Below, piece by piece: positions 12,463 to 25,073 of a stretch of DNA of 64,000 nucleotides (positions are counted from its first letter, which is position 1; each line of letters starts with the position of its first letter). Origin of the DNA: Iris pallida. Taxonomy: Eukaryota; Streptophyta; Magnoliopsida; Asparagales; Iridaceae. Under the pieces are notes generated by a model. It was not told the origin of the DNA, ran no database searches, and saw only the letters and a list, made by a program, of their open reading frames with translations. Where the stretch lies: the NCBI GenBank assembly GCA_029216955.1, contig JANAVB010004182.1, positions 1 to 64,000 on the forward strand, given 5' to 3'. Position numbers and translations under genes: made by a program.

Positions 12463-13092
12463 GCGAGTACATTCTCTGATCTGTCATACCTGTCTGGATA
12501 TATTCATGCTCTAGATTACTCTACATGATGCTGACACGTATCTTCACGGATTAGTACTATATGGATCCCTTCCTGAGATGTTATCCCTCTACGGGTGCAT
12601 CGGGTATTTCATGTTCATGTACTTTATCATGTGCATCAGGTACTCCTTGTACTCGTACTAGTTCATGTTTTTACATGTTCTTATGTGCTTTCACGTGTCT
12701 CATATACTAATCATTACATGAGTTCATGTATTTAGTTGTATTCATGTGCTTATAACGTAACTTGAATGGATCCTTGTGTACTGATTGGGGCGGGGTGAGT
12801 AGAATTGGTTATGTGAACACTATCCCAAGTACTGTATAAATGTGCCTCCTTATTTGTATTCATGTGCCCCTAAGCCGTTTACATAACCATATTGTACTCT
12901 AAATATAGTCACTTATAGTCTTTACTATCATGTATCTATTTTCAGTTACAAAATATCTCCTGTTTTACTTGTACTTCATTCAGCACTTCTGTATTTTACT
13001 CTATTGTAATGATTTATACTCCTAACCTGATATGAACTGTTGAGAGATATGTGCTCGTTCCCGTCCTGACTGGACCTATTGAAATATTACAG

Positions 13093-13203
13093 AGGATGAG
13101 GCTGAGGCGTCTGCCTACTTACTACGGTGCCACACTAGATGAGTGCCCGGATTTGGACCAACAGCAGGATCCACTAGCTGTAGACGACACTCCTTTAGTT
13201 TAG
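13093..13203 (+). other. Acidic last-exon-like frame, solo LTR
   Basis: It follows GAAATATTACAG, an acceptor-like sequence with CTGAC about 20 nt upstream as a possible branch point. The block reads YYGATLDE...PDLD...DPLAVDDTPLV before a stop at 13201-13203. A 2-nt deletion breaks the frame upstream of YYGA relative to the copies at 17082 and 24961. Confidence 0.4.
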
Positions 13204-13383
13204 GATTGTCTTATATTTTGGGATTATTGTACTAGAATTTGAGATATTCTGAGATGTATTTATTTTGACACTTAGAACTCTGGATTGTATCTCTGTGATT
13301 CTCTGTTCTGGATATTGTTATCTTTCATTATCAATCTATCTTACCTGTTCTACCTTAGCTGTGGTTGAGTTATATTTCTGTTA

Positions 13384-13407
13384 TGTCACCCCCATTCGGG
13401 GAGTATA
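13384..13407 (+). other. Conserved CCCCATTCGGGG hairpin
   Basis: A 4-bp GC stem with an ATTC loop inside a 24-bp block kept at 17372, 25263, 43281 (one change) and 63474 (one change), about 130-140 bp before each LTR end. It may mark an RNA 3'-end or packaging structure; its role is unknown. Confidence 0.4.
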
Positions 13408-13599
13408 ACTGTTATTACCTTCAATTGTTAGTTGTTGTGACCTAGGACAGCGTTCTACCGCCGACACTGCGGCGTAGGCTGGACGTACCCACGTCTCGTG
13501 CCCTTACTCTAGGGTGCGGGTTGACACAGGTGTTCGACGAAATACCACAAAGGGCATTTCGATCGAGTTTTCGTGATGTGTTTGAATGAAAATTCGTGT

Positions 13600-13945
13600 T
13601 TTAGTGTCGCTTCACATTTTTGATACACTGAGGTGATTTTTGTCGATTTTGTGTCGTGTCGAGCCCGTGGACACAGTCGCACGCGCTGGACGACACTGTC
13701 CTGCTACCCGCAGGGTCGTAGACTTGTTTTGGATACGTGGGTACGTGTCGTTCGACTTGGAGCTCGGGGCAGTGTCTAACACGACACTCCCCAAGTCTCG
13801 TGTCACTTGGTTGCGTGTCGGGTGCGTGCGGACACGTGCACTGGTCACGCGAGCCCGTGCCAGTCTCGTGCGTGTCTGTGCTTTTATTTTGACACTTGTG
13901 TCCTATTTTTGGACACGAAACTAGGTGTATGACACGTGCACACAT
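13600..13945. promoter_or_regulatory. GTGTC/ACGTG-rich GC module, GyA1 5' LTR
   Basis: Second copy of the module, with TACGTGGGTACGTG and ACACGTGCAC words. It is nearly the same as 20540-20905 but only loosely similar to the solo LTR copy at 10265. Confidence 0.6.
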
Positions 13946-16159
13946 TGAATGTTAATTATCAACCATTAACCTAGTCTAATTATTGTTATTTCAGAGATTA
14001 AATAGGAAACTCCCTAATTTCCGATACTGCAAGTATCAGTGAGCTGTTATTCACTGTTTTCCTATTTCAATCTGCATCTTAATGATTAATATCATGTGTT
14101 TTCCTATGGTTTAAATTACTACACATCAAATATCATGTTAGGATATAAGGGATTCATATTTGTGAGTTGTTAAATGAAATTCGAATGAAGGATTTTGGTT
14201 AAACTGTTGAAATGGTATATGTTGAAACCTGAGTTGTTATGGTTCAACCTTCAGTTAGTCTAATGTTGATTTCAGTTTCATTTATAACTTACACACAATG
14301 TATAATACTGTTTAGCCTCACACATGTACTACCTGTCATTTATCCTGAGATTGAGGTCATTCCAGTTTTCAGTTTTGAATGGGATTCAATATTGAATGAT
14401 TACTGTTGTTTAACTGAGAATGACATTGGTTTAAAACTTGAATTCATGTTTTGATTCACTATGAACCTATATGGGTTCATTTCAGTTTACTGAAACTGGA
14501 CTGAACTCTGGGGTTTATATAGCCTGAAATCTGGGTACACATTCCTGAGAACCTATTACATGGCTATGATTCCCTTCATGTATAACATTCTTAAAAGAAA
14601 CTGGGATATGATTTCCTGAGATTTCCGAGATTAGTTAGGAATTGACTGTTATTGAATGATGATACACTGTTAATGGGTTGAACCCGAGTTCAAGGTCTGT
14701 TTCCTGAATATTAACTCAGTTTTGAAATTAGGATTTTGTAGAGATGTAGTTAACTGAGTTGAATTGAAATAAACTGAGAGCATATGTTCCTGTCATTCCC
14801 TTCCACTGAGAATACACATTCCATTCCCTGTTAGCACCAATGTTTGACACACACAAATGTTGACACACTGAATTGGTTCCTGCCCACTTGCACTGTCACC
14901 TATCTATATTCCTACACATACATGAACAAGAATTGTATTTGGGTGTCAATTAATTATGTGATTCATAAATGGTTACATGAATTGATTTTCTATTCCTTTG
15001 CCTAACTGTCATTGAACTGTCAATGGGTATTTAAAATCTGAGAACTGATTGTTCAACTGTTGAATTATTTGGTATAGCCACTATCATTTTCCTGAGATTC
15101 AATCTCAGTAAAGGTTCTTATTGAGCTGAGCATTACCATATGTTACTGTGGTTAAAACCTGGGTTTCATTCATCCTTATGAACTGCTATAGAGTGTTACT
15201 CGAATGGGGTAACTGTTGAGAGAAATAATCTGAGAACACATGAGCACATTGACTACCACACAGGTTTTCCTTCCTAGCTCAGTCCCTATCTTGGGTTACT
15301 AAGACACTGTCATACACAAGTTTTCCCTCTTCACAAACATTCATAACTTATACACACATGATATGTGGACATTGACACACTTTCCTCACTGTAATACTGT
15401 GGTACACTGTTTTGCATTAACTATCACATATTGTCCCACACACACTGATTCCTGTACAGAACACTGAGACACGTATTCCTGTCACACACTAGCCTACACT
15501 CATTCACTCACACACTCCCTAAATTCCTGCACACTATTTTTATATACCATACACACAATTACCTGTCACTCCACAAACCTGGGACTTCACTGTAAACTGA
15601 ACACACACCTATAATCTAAATGCTAACCCCTACACACATTCATATTCCTGCCACATGTTAGAACACACACTTTTCACCACTATTTATCCTGTCACACACT
15701 TTTCACTGTCACTTGAGTTCAATCTCTTGACACACACTTGTTTTCCAAATTCCCTATGTACTCACACACAAAATCTGAGATAACCTTGCATCTCAATACA
15801 CATATGCACACATTGTTCCTACACACACATTTATGTATCTAGATATCCCCAATCTATGTGTGTGGTGATTATATATATAAATATATGTGGGTAAATAGTT
15901 AAGATAGCCTATGTATAAATGTGTAATGTAAAGCCATGTGGGATTTACATATTCTATATGTGTGATAGCTAGAGTACTAGGCATATCCTATAGTATATGT
16001 AGATATATATATATATACTCATATATGTGAATATGTTGATATGTATATGTGGAATTGGCCATGGTGTGTCTATTAGACTAGTGAGGGCTTAGTTAGGCTG
16101 TTTAGTCTTGGTTAAGCCTAGAATAGACTAGTTAAGCCTAGTTAGACTTGTTAGACCTA

Positions 16160-16236
16160 GTTGACCATAGTTGACCTAGGTTTGACTTCTTGGTTGACCA
16201 GGGTTGACCAAGAGTTGACTTTGGCCTAGTTTGACC
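16160..16236 (+). promoter_or_regulatory. TTGAC (W-box-like) array, GyA1 5' LTR
   Basis: Eight TTGACC/TTGACT words in under 80 bp, ending about 75 bp before the 54-nt block. The 3' LTR copy lies at about 24039-24115, with a partial duplicate at 23470-23510. Confidence 0.5.
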
Positions 16237-16312
16237 TAGACTCATGTAGAATGCATTGTAGTGTTTCATCTTATCATTTTAGACTTGTTGTGACTTGTGC
16301 TGTTCTGATTAG

Positions 16313-16366
16313 GAGCCAGACACCTCTCCTCGGACAGTATATTTCAGCTGGACACTCAGATAGCAG
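16313..16366 (+). other. 54-nt exon-like block, GyA1 5' LTR
   Basis: Bounded by GTTCTGATTAG and GCGAGTACATTC. It is 18 codons long and open in the phase joining the acidic frame at 17082. There is no ATG within it, and an in-frame TGA lies just upstream, so any start would need another exon. Confidence 0.45.
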
Positions 16367-16842
16367 GCGAGTACATTCTCTGATCATTTATATCTTATTT
16401 AGGATTATATTTCCTGCTTTCGATTATCTTACATGATGTTGACACGTTGGTAACACGGATTAGTACTATATGGATCCCTTCATGAGATGTTATCCTTCTC
16501 GGGAGCATCAGATACTTTTGTCCAGTGTGTTTCACTTACATCACGTATCTTATTCTTTATTAGCATGAATTTTTGGGAATCAGCTAGTGACTCATGTACT
16601 CTCATGATCATCGAGCCTTCACGAATCAATTCATGAATCACCCTATACGGGTTAGTAGTTTAGTCACGAATCTTAACGTAACTTGACTGGATCCTTGTGT
16701 ATTGATTGGGGTACGGGGGAGTATGAATGGTCATGTGAATAAATATCCAAAAGTAGTATAGTCATGAATCACTCTTAGTGTAGTCATGAATCAGTCCTAA
16801 GCCATTCACATGTTCGTCTATACTCTAAATCACTAGCACTGT

Positions 16843-16955
16843 CTCTCTCTTATATATCATAGATATTTACTTACTGTCTCTCTTATATATCATATATATT
16901 TACTTACTGTCTCTTTTTTATATATCATAGATATTTACTTACTCTCTCTCTCTTA
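16843..16955 (+). repeat. Three-copy minisatellite, about 35 bp unit
   Basis: Three tandem units built on TATATATCATAGATATTTAC separated by CTGTCTCTCT. The 3' LTR has three units (24717-24838), while the solo LTR at 42858 has one, so the expansion postdates their split. Confidence 0.8.
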
Positions 16956-17081
16956 TATTATGATGTTCTTCAGTTTCCTGTATTTTATTCTCTAGCATGA
17001 TTATATTTCCTTTCATGTTATGACTTGTTGAGATGTATTGTGCTCGCTCCTGTCCTGACTGGACCTGTTGAAATATTACAG

Positions 17082-17194
17082 ATGATGAGGACGAGGCGGG
17101 CTGCTCCACTTATTATGGGGCTACCCTAGATGATAGTACAGACTTGGACCAGCTGCAGGAGCCTTTAGGTGTGGACGACACTCCTCTAGACTAG
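17082..17194 (+). other. Acidic last-exon-like frame, GyA1 5' LTR
   Basis: It follows TTGAAATATTACAG. In the joining phase it reads DDEDEAGCSTYYGATLDD, then an acidic tail ending DDTPLD and a stop at 17192-17194. The 3' LTR copy (24961-25073) differs at only a few residues, and the diverged GyA4 copy (63174-63283) keeps the acidic character. Confidence 0.45.
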
Positions 17195-17517
17195 GATGTC
17201 TTCTTTTATATTCATTCTGGATGATTGTATATATTGGTACTTGGGATATGTATTTTTTTATCTTAGACACTTAGACTCTCTGTTTGTACTTGTTATTTCA
17301 GCAGTTTTATTATCTATCTATCTTTCCATTTTATCTTCCTGCCTTGGTTGTGATTGAGTTACTTTCTGCTATGTCACCCCCATTCGGGGAGTATAAACTG
17401 TTTAGCTTTATATTGATTAGATGTTGTGACCTAGGACATCGTTCTACCGTCGACACTGCGGCGTAAGCTGGACGTACCCACATCTCGTGCCCTTACTCTA
17501 GGGTGCGGGTCGTGACA

Positions 17518-17755
17518 CATTTTTAGTGTTGGCCCATGCAGGTCGAGTTTGTGTAGTAGTATTTGAACTAGATTACCACTACAGCCTGCAGTAGGATTAT
17601 GATTATTTTTGAAGTACTCAATCACATTAGGAAAAACTCCTAACTGGATTCCTGCCATCTAAATTCCTGTTGAAGATTGCTTCCTTGAATAACTGTCCTC
17701 CCTTGAATTATCATTTCTATCTCAGTATTGATTCCTTGTTTGATCTGTCTTCAGG
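17518..17755 (+). other. GyA1 leader between LTR and gag
   Basis: It starts with CATTTTTAGTGTTGGCCCATGC, and GypsyB (39321) and GyA4 (63616) keep the GGCCCA core, so the primer-binding site probably lies here. It does not match initiator-Met tRNA and I do not assign the tRNA. The stretch ends TGTCTTCAG|G right before the gag ATG, a good 3' splice site, suggesting a spliced leader. Confidence 0.5.
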
Positions 17756-19010
17756 ATGGTTATGGAGACACGATCTCATCGTCTCGATCAGGGAGATACC
17801 ATTGTGGGGTCTACCACTCCTCGTCCTGATCAGCAGGGCCCCGAGACTGCAGTTCCTATTATGCCAGCTCAGGCTGGGATATCCGTATCTTATGGGACTG
17901 CACCTCTTCCTACTCTGAGACTTTCTCCTGTCGTCCCGAACGTTCTTCAGCAGTAGTCGCCATCAGGATCAGAGGACGTGGCGCGGTTGTTCTCCCTCTT
18001 TCAGCAGATAGTGGAAACTCAGCGGCAACGGTTGTTCAAGAGGGGATGGGACGCTCGCGGTATCAGCAGCAGCGGAGGCCAGGCCAAGAGGCCCCATGTG
18101 CAGATTCAGCAGACGCAGACACCAGTAGGAGTTTAGCAGGTGCAGCATCAGTATCGAGGTCAGGACCCGAAGGCGAACAGTTGTCCCTAATGCAAGTAGC
18201 CGGGACACATCTGGGAGCAGTACAGGAAGAGGTTGAAGGTTTGCTATTTTTATGGATCAGGTGCCCACCAGAAGATGGATTGTCCCATTGTACCTCCTTT
18301 TGAGGGAGCTAGTGGCAGTACGTGCCAGGCTAAGATACCCCTCTTGTAGATTTAGCATCAGTATCAACAGAGGCCTATTCAGCAGCAGTTCCAGGGTCAG
18401 GGCCATCATCAGGGACAGCAGCAACCCACACAGTATCGGGCACCCAGGCAGCAGACAATCAGTTATCCCTACTGTAAAAGCCGAGGCATGGATGGGGTGA
18501 GTGCAGAAAGAGACTAGGCAAGTGCCTAGAATGTGGTTCAGCAGACCATCAGATGAGGGAGTGTTCCTTGACCACGGAACGAGTAGTTCAGGGAGCAGCA
18601 CCAGGAGCAGGAGCTAGGGCTCCGACAGAGCAGCCGAGGGGACCACCGTTACAGATGCAGCAGACCCCTAGACAACAGCAGATTACTAGTTGCCCTTTCT
18701 ATAGGAAACCAGGGCACGATTGGGGCGAATGCCGAATGAGGATAGGCAAGTGCCTACTTTGCGGAGCATCATATCACCTGTTAAGAGAGTGTCCCATATT
18801 TCCTAGACGGACAGCTCAGGGAGCAGGAGCGAGGACTCCGGTAGGCCAGCAGAGGGGATTACCCTTACCGACTCAGCAGCAGAGGTACATACAACATCAA
18901 CAGCAGGCCAGAGGAGGCCAGCAGGAGCGAGCTTTTGCCAGGACAGTCGAGGATGCTCAGGCCGTTGGAGATCTAGTTGCAGGTTCCATTCTTTTGATTT
19001 CATTTCCGCA
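17756..19010 (+). pseudogene. GyA1 gag remnant with three zinc-knuckle pairs
   Basis: The frame opens MVMETRSHRLDQGD at 17756, directly behind a TCAG acceptor, and is stopped after 66 codons; further frames carry it on. The usual capsid core is missing. What remains is a glutamine-rich linker and three tandem copies of a double zinc-knuckle unit at about 18182-18283, 18464-18564 and 18691-18792. The last is best preserved: CPFYRKPGHDWGEC, then GKCLLCGASYHLLREC. Its first knuckle has lost one Cys (Tyr instead). The end reads EDAQAVGDLVAGSILL, the usual lead-in to the protease. Gag packages RNA, so extra knuckles could matter for a non-autonomous element. Stops and frameshifts say it is no longer expressed as one protein. 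Confidence 0.75.
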
Positions 19011-19490
19011 ATTGCCTCTTATAACTGCCTTGAAAATTTCGATTCCCTCTGTTCCTTGTTGATTTATCAATTTTGTCATGTTGTTCTTGTGTTATGATTG
19101 ATTTTCTTCTAAGATGAATCATATGGGCTAGGTCACCCAGTTATGGAATCTAGAATATTCGATGGTCGTGTTTAGTTGGCATAGTGAGGAAATATAGTCA
19201 GATTTAGGACATATTTCTCGGGTGTAGGAATTTAAGGTTTTTGCTACCAAGCATGCGGCAATGCGAAAATTTTCAATACTATGATGCTAGAGGTATATGC
19301 CTTAGTCGAGGACTCTGTGATTATCGTAGCCTTGCTCACTAGCACGACAAGATTCTGAATATCATAATTTTGGACAGACGCATATGATTATCTGACGGTA
19401 TGTTTGAGCCTTTGATTGTGGGGTGATTGACCTAGAAGGACTACTACCATTTTAATTTCGAGGACGAAATTTTTCTAAGATGGGTAGACT
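19011..19490 (+). other. GyA1 deleted pol region and polypurine tract
   Basis: After the lost protease start there is no RT, RNase H or integrase, only about 430 bases of unrecognised sequence. It ends in TTCGAGGACGAAATTTTTCT (19456-19475) and a purine-rich AAGATGGGTAGA next to the 3' LTR. The same tail precedes the GypsyB 3' LTR at about 58957-58994. Confidence 0.75.
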
Positions 19491-20539
19491 TGTAACATCC
19501 AGTTTCTAAAAAAGGGTAATTTTAAAATTTTGTATTTTAATTTATTTAATTATGATATTTAAATGATAATATAATTTTTAGTAATTTTTAATCATTTAAA
19601 ACTATTTTAAATTATGACTTATGATTTCGGTGTTTGCTAGTGAAATCGTAGAGACTGGTTGACCTAGAGCCTAACCATGTTACTTGGATACTTATTTGTC
19701 ATTTTAGCCCCGAGGGTATTTTTGTCATTTTTTGAATTATTTGAATTTAATATATTTTATTAGGAATTTTAAATGATTTAATTGAATAGGTTGATTTAAA
19801 TACTCATTTATTTATTGCCATGTGATTTTGGTTAGCCTAACCTAGATTGGACCTAACCTAGATTAGTCATAACTAGTTTAGTTAGCCACTTTGAGAATTA
19901 GTTGGTTTTGGTTAATGATTTAAGTCAAGTTTAGTTAAGTTAAGTGATTTTGCTAAAGACTAGGAAAGAGCCCTTTGTTCTAGGCCACCCATTAGCCTTG
20001 AATCATTCCTAGCCCTAGGATGCAACCTAGAAACCCTAACCCTAACTAAAAGTGGCCAGCCAAGACCCCCCTGCCTATATAATGTCTCCATAGGGATTTG
20101 TGCCTCTCTTTTTTTATTAGTTCTTCATTTTCCTAAAGAATAGGTAAGCCTTTATTTATTTTCTTTATAGTTTAATGAATAGGACTCCATTTTTATTGGA
20201 ATTTCTTCCACTCTGTTCTAATCAATGTTCTCTTGCTGATTGTGGAGTCAAATCTCAGATTTGCATCAATTTGGGGTTTTGGGTGGCTTTGAAGAACTCC
20301 TTGGAAGAGACTTTTTGTGTTGGAGAACACCCATAGGTAAATTACTATCCACCTATTGAAATTAGATTTTCATTGCATTGGTACCTAGCCCTAGGTGTCC
20401 TGGTCCTGTAGGAATAGAATTTGTAGATTTTTCTGTCCTGTACGTGTCCGTATCGGACACGCATCAGATCTGTGCGCAGCTGTTCGACGAAATGCCATAA
20501 AGGGCATTTCGATCGAGTTTTCGTGATGTGTTTGAATGG

Positions 20540-20905
20540 AAATTCATGTTTTAGTGTCGCTTATACGTTTTTGGTACATTGAGGTGATTTTCTGTCGATT
20601 TTGTGTCATGTCGAGCCCATGGACACGGTCGCGTGCGCCTGGACGACACTGTCTTGCTACCCGCAGGGTCGTGCAACTTGTTTTGGACACGTGGGTGCGT
20701 GTCCTTCGACATAGAGCTTGGGGCCGTGTCTGACACGATAGTCCCCAAGTCTCGTGTCACATGGTTGTGTATCGGGTGCGTACGGACATGTGCACTGGTC
20801 ATGCGAGCCCGTGCCAGTCTCGTGCGTGTCTGTGCTTTTGTTCTTGGACACTTGTATCCTATTTTTGGACACGAAACTAGGTGTATGACACGTGCACACA
20901 TTGAA
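20540..20905. promoter_or_regulatory. GTGTC/ACGTG-rich GC module, GyA1 3' LTR
   Basis: Partner of the 13600 module. Frames across it on both strands differ from the 5' LTR copy by frameshifts, which argues against a coding role. Confidence 0.6.
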
Positions 20906-22967
20906 TGTTAATTATCAACCATTAACCTAGTCTAATTATTGTTATTTGAGAGATTAAATAGGAAACTCCCTAATTTCTGATACTACAAGTATCAGTGAGC
21001 TGTTATTCACTGTTTCCCTATTTTAATCTGCATCTTAATGATTAATATCATGTGTTTTACTATGGTTTAAATTACTACACATCAAATATCATGTTAGGAT
21101 GTAAGGGATTCATATTTATGTAGAGTTGTTGAATGAAATTCGAATGAAGGATTTTGGTTAAACTGTTGAAATGGTATATGTTGAAACCTGAGTTGTTATG
21201 GTTCAACCTTCAGTTAGTCTAATGTTGATTTTAGTTTCATTTATAACTTACACACAATATATAACACTGTTTAGCCTCACACATGTACTACCTGTCATTT
21301 ATCCTGAGACATTGAGGTCATTCCAGTTTCAGTTTTGAATGGATTCAATATTGAATGATTACTGTTGTTTAACTGAGAATGGCATTGGTTTAAAACTTGC
21401 ATTCAGGTTTTGATTCACTATGAACCTCTATGGGTTCATTTCAGTTTACTGAAACTGGACTGAACTCTGGGGTTTATATACCCTGAAATCTGGGAACACA
21501 TTCCTGAGAACCTATTACATGGCTATGATTCCCTTCATGTATAACATTGTTAAATAGAAACTGGGATATGATTTCCTGAGATTTCCTGAGATTAGTTAGG
21601 AATTGACTGTTATTGAATGATGATACACTATTAATAGGTTGACCCCGAGTTTAAGGTCTGTTTCCTGAATATTAACTCAGTTTTGAAATTAGGATTTTGT
21701 AGAGATGTAGTTATCTGAGTTGGAATTGAAATAAACTGAGAGCATATGTTCCTGTCATTCCCTTTCACTGAGAATACACATTCCATTCCCTGTTAGCACC
21801 AATGTTTGACACACACAAATGTTGACACACTGAATTGGTTCCTGTCCACTTGCACTGTCACCTATCTATAGTCCTACACATACATGAACCTGAGAATTGT
21901 ATTTGGGTGTCAATTAATTGATGTGATTCATGAATGGTTACATGAATTGATTTTATATTCCTTTGCCTAACTGTCATTGAACTGTCAATGGGTATTTAAA
22001 ATCTGAGAACTGATTGTTCAACTGTTGAATTATTTGGTATAGCCACTGTCATTTTCCTGAGATTCAATCTCAGTAAAGGTTCTTATTGAGCTGAGCATTA
22101 CCATACGTTACTGTGGTTAAAACATGGGATTCATTCATCCTTATGAACTGCTATAGAGTGTTACTCGAATGGGGTTAACTGTTGAGAGAAATAATCTGAG
22201 AACACATGAGCACATTGACTACCACACAGGTTTTCCTTCCTAGCTCAGTCCCTGTCTTGGGTTACTAAGACACTGTCATACACAAGTTTTCCCTCTTCAC
22301 AAACATTCATAACTTATACACACATGATATGTGGACATTGACACACTTTCCTCACTGTAATACTGTGGTACACTGTTTTGTATTAACTGTCACATATTGT
22401 CCCATACACACTGGATTCCTGTACAGAACACTGAGATACATATTCCTGTCACACACTATCCTACACTCATTCACACACACACTCCCTAAATTCCTGTACA
22501 CTGTTTTCTATATACCATACACACAATTACCTGTCACTCCACAAACCTGGGACTTCACTGTAAACTGAACACACACCTATAATCTAAATGTTAACCCCTA
22601 CACACATTCACATTCCTACCATATGTTAGAACACACACACTTTTCCCCACTGTTTATCCTGTCACACACTTTTTACTGTCACTTGAGTTCAATCTCTTGA
22701 CACACACTTGTTTTCCAAATTCCCTATGTACTTACACAAAATTTGAGATAACCTTGCATCTCAAATACACATGTGCACATATTGTTCCTACACACAACAT
22801 TTATGTATCTAGATATCCCCAATCCTATGTGTGTGTGCGATTATATATATATAAATATATGTGGGTAAATAGTTAAGATAGCCTATGTGTAAATGTGTAA
22901 TGTAAAGCCATGTAGGATTTACATATTATATGTGTGATAGCTAGAGTACTAGGCATATCCTATAGTG

Positions 22968-23047
22968 TATATATATATATATATATAGTAAAATATATTT
23001 TTTATATATATATATATATATCTATATATATATATATATATATATCT

Positions 23048-23129
<82 letters not shown>

Positions 23130-23174
23130 TATAGTAAAATATATAGATATATATATATATATATATATATATAG

Positions 23175-23209
<35 letters not shown>

Positions 23210-23219
23210 GATATATATT

Positions 23220-23303
<84 letters not shown>

Positions 23304-23510
23304 TATAAATAGAAATATATATATATATATATGTCATATATGTGAATATGTGATATGTATATATGTGGTATTGGCCTAGGGTGTGTATTAGACTAGTGAG
23401 GGCTTAGTTGGGTTTAGTCTTGGTTAAGCCTAGAATAGACTAGTTAAGCCTAGTTAGACTTGTTAGACCTAGTTTGACCATAGTTGACCTAGGTTTTTCT
23501 TGGTTGACCA

Positions 23511-23551
<41 letters not shown>

Positions 23552-23823
23552 ATATAATATAATATATATATATATATAAAAAAAAAAAAAAAATAAATAT
23601 ATATATATAGTAAATATATCTATATAAATATATAGTAAAATATATATATATAGTAAAATATATATATATATAGTAAAATATATATAAAAAAAAATATATT
23701 ATATATATATATATTAAAATATATATATATATATATATATATAGATATAATATATATATATATAATATAATATTAAATATATATATATATATATAAAATA
23801 TATATATATATATATATATATAG

Positions 23824-23854
<31 letters not shown>

Positions 23855-23892
23855 TATATATATATATGTCATAAAAAAAATATATATATATA
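22968..23892. repeat. TA expansions around a duplicated LTR segment
   Basis: Two long (TA)n tracts flank a unit running from ATGTCATATATGTGAA to about GGTTGACCA. The unit is repeated at 23893. The repeat-derived frames with Tyr-Ile runs on both strands are not genes. Confidence 0.85.
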
Positions 23893-24190
23893 TATGTCAT
23901 ATATGTGAATATGTGATATGTATATATGTGGTATTGGCCTAGGGTGTGTCTATTAGACTAGTGAGGGCTTAGTTAGGCTGTTTAGTCTTGGTTAAGCCTA
24001 GAATAGACTAGTTAAGCCTAGTTAGACTTGTTAGACCTAGTTTGACCATAGTTGACCTAGGTTTTTCTTGGTTGACTAGGGTTGACCAAGAGTTGACTTT
24101 GGCCTAGTTTGACCTAGACTCATGTAGAATGCATTGTAGTGTTTCATCTTATCATTTTAGACTTGTTGTGACTTGTGCTGTTCTGATTAG

Positions 24191-24244
24191 GAGCCAGACA
24201 CCTCTCCTCGGACAGTATATTTCAGTTGGACACTCAGATAGCAG
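24191..24244 (+). other. 54-nt exon-like block, GyA1 3' LTR
   Basis: Same boundaries as at 16313 (GATTAG / GCGAGTACATTC), with a single silent change in the joining phase. Confidence 0.45.
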
Positions 24245-24960
24245 GCGAGTACATTCTCTGATCATTTCATTCTTGTTTAGGATTATATTTCCTGCTTTCG
24301 ATTATCTTACTTGATGCTGACACGTTGGTAACACGGATTAGTACTATATGGATCCCTTCATGAGATGTTATCCTTCTCGAGAGTATCAGATACTTTTGTC
24401 CAGTGTGTTTCACTTACATCATGTATCTTATGCTTCTATTAGCATGAATTTTCGGGAATCAGCTAGTGACTCATGTACTCTCATGATCTTCGAGCCTTCA
24501 CGAATCAATTCATGAATCACCCTACACAGGTTAGTAGTTTAGTCACGAATCTTAACGTAACTTGACTGGATCCTTGTGTATTGATTGAGGTACGGGAGAG
24601 TATGAATGGTCATGTGAATAAATATCCAAAAGTAGTATAGTCGTGAATCACTCTTAGTGTAGTCATGAATCAGTCCTAAGCCATTCATATGTTCGTCTAT
24701 ACTCTAAATCACTAGCACTGTCTCTCTCTTATATATCATAGATATTTACTTACTGTCTCTCTTATATATCATAGATATTTACTTACTGTCTCTCTTTTAT
24801 ATATCATGGATATTTACTTACTGTCTCTCTCTTATATTATGTTGTTCTTCAGTTTCCTTTACTTTATTCTCTAGCATGATTATATTTCCTTTCCTGTTAT
24901 GACTTGTTGAGATGTATTGTGCTCGCTCCTATCCTGACTGGACCTGTTGAAATATGACAG

Positions 24961-25073
24961 AGGATGAGGACGAGGCGGGCTGCCCCACTTATTATGGGGC
25001 TACCCTAGATGATAGTACAGACTTGGACCAGCTGCAGGAGCCTTTTGCTGTAGACGACACTCCTCTAGACTAG
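24961..25073 (+). other. Acidic last-exon-like frame, GyA1 3' LTR
   Basis: It follows GAAATATGACAG and reads DEDEAGCPTYYGATLDD before an acidic tail and a stop at 25071-25073. Confidence 0.45.

Larger units (their letters stand above)
9401..13526 (+). mobile_element. Solo LTR nested in the GyA1 5' LTR
   Basis: It begins TGTCACTACC and ends GGGTTGACA, flanked by a perfect 5 bp duplication caggt (9396-9400 and 13527-13531). The uninterrupted counterpart in the 3' LTR (about 20470-20490) shows the empty site. No gag or pol is present, so it is a solo LTR left by LTR-LTR recombination. It is a sister of the surrounding LTR and keeps the same landmarks: TATA box, GC-rich module, CACA-rich stretch, TTGACC array, 54-nt block, acidic frame and conserved 3' end. 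Confidence 0.85.
13532..17517 (+). repeat. GyA1 5' LTR, part 2
   Basis: It continues from GTTCGACGAAAT after the nested solo LTR and ends GGGTCGTGACA at 17517. It aligns along its length with 20480-25408. Included are the GC module, a CACAC-rich region (about 15240-15830), the TTGACC array, the 54-nt block, a three-copy minisatellite, the acidic frame and the conserved 3' end. Confidence 0.85.

Noticed and set aside
16251..16436. Frame of 61 codons starting MHCSVSSYHF, repeated at 24129
   Set aside because: Its repetition only reflects the two GyA1 LTRs. It crosses the exon-like block in a phase that meets stops right after the donor and is not kept in the other LTRs.
17431..18601. Minus-strand and alternative plus-strand frames over the GyA1 gag
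   Set aside because: They are shadows of the Gln-rich gag; the zinc-knuckle residues fix the true frames.
22934..23900. Frames on both strands with long Tyr-Ile runs
   Set aside because: They are direct translations of (TA)n tracts and have no conserved sequence.
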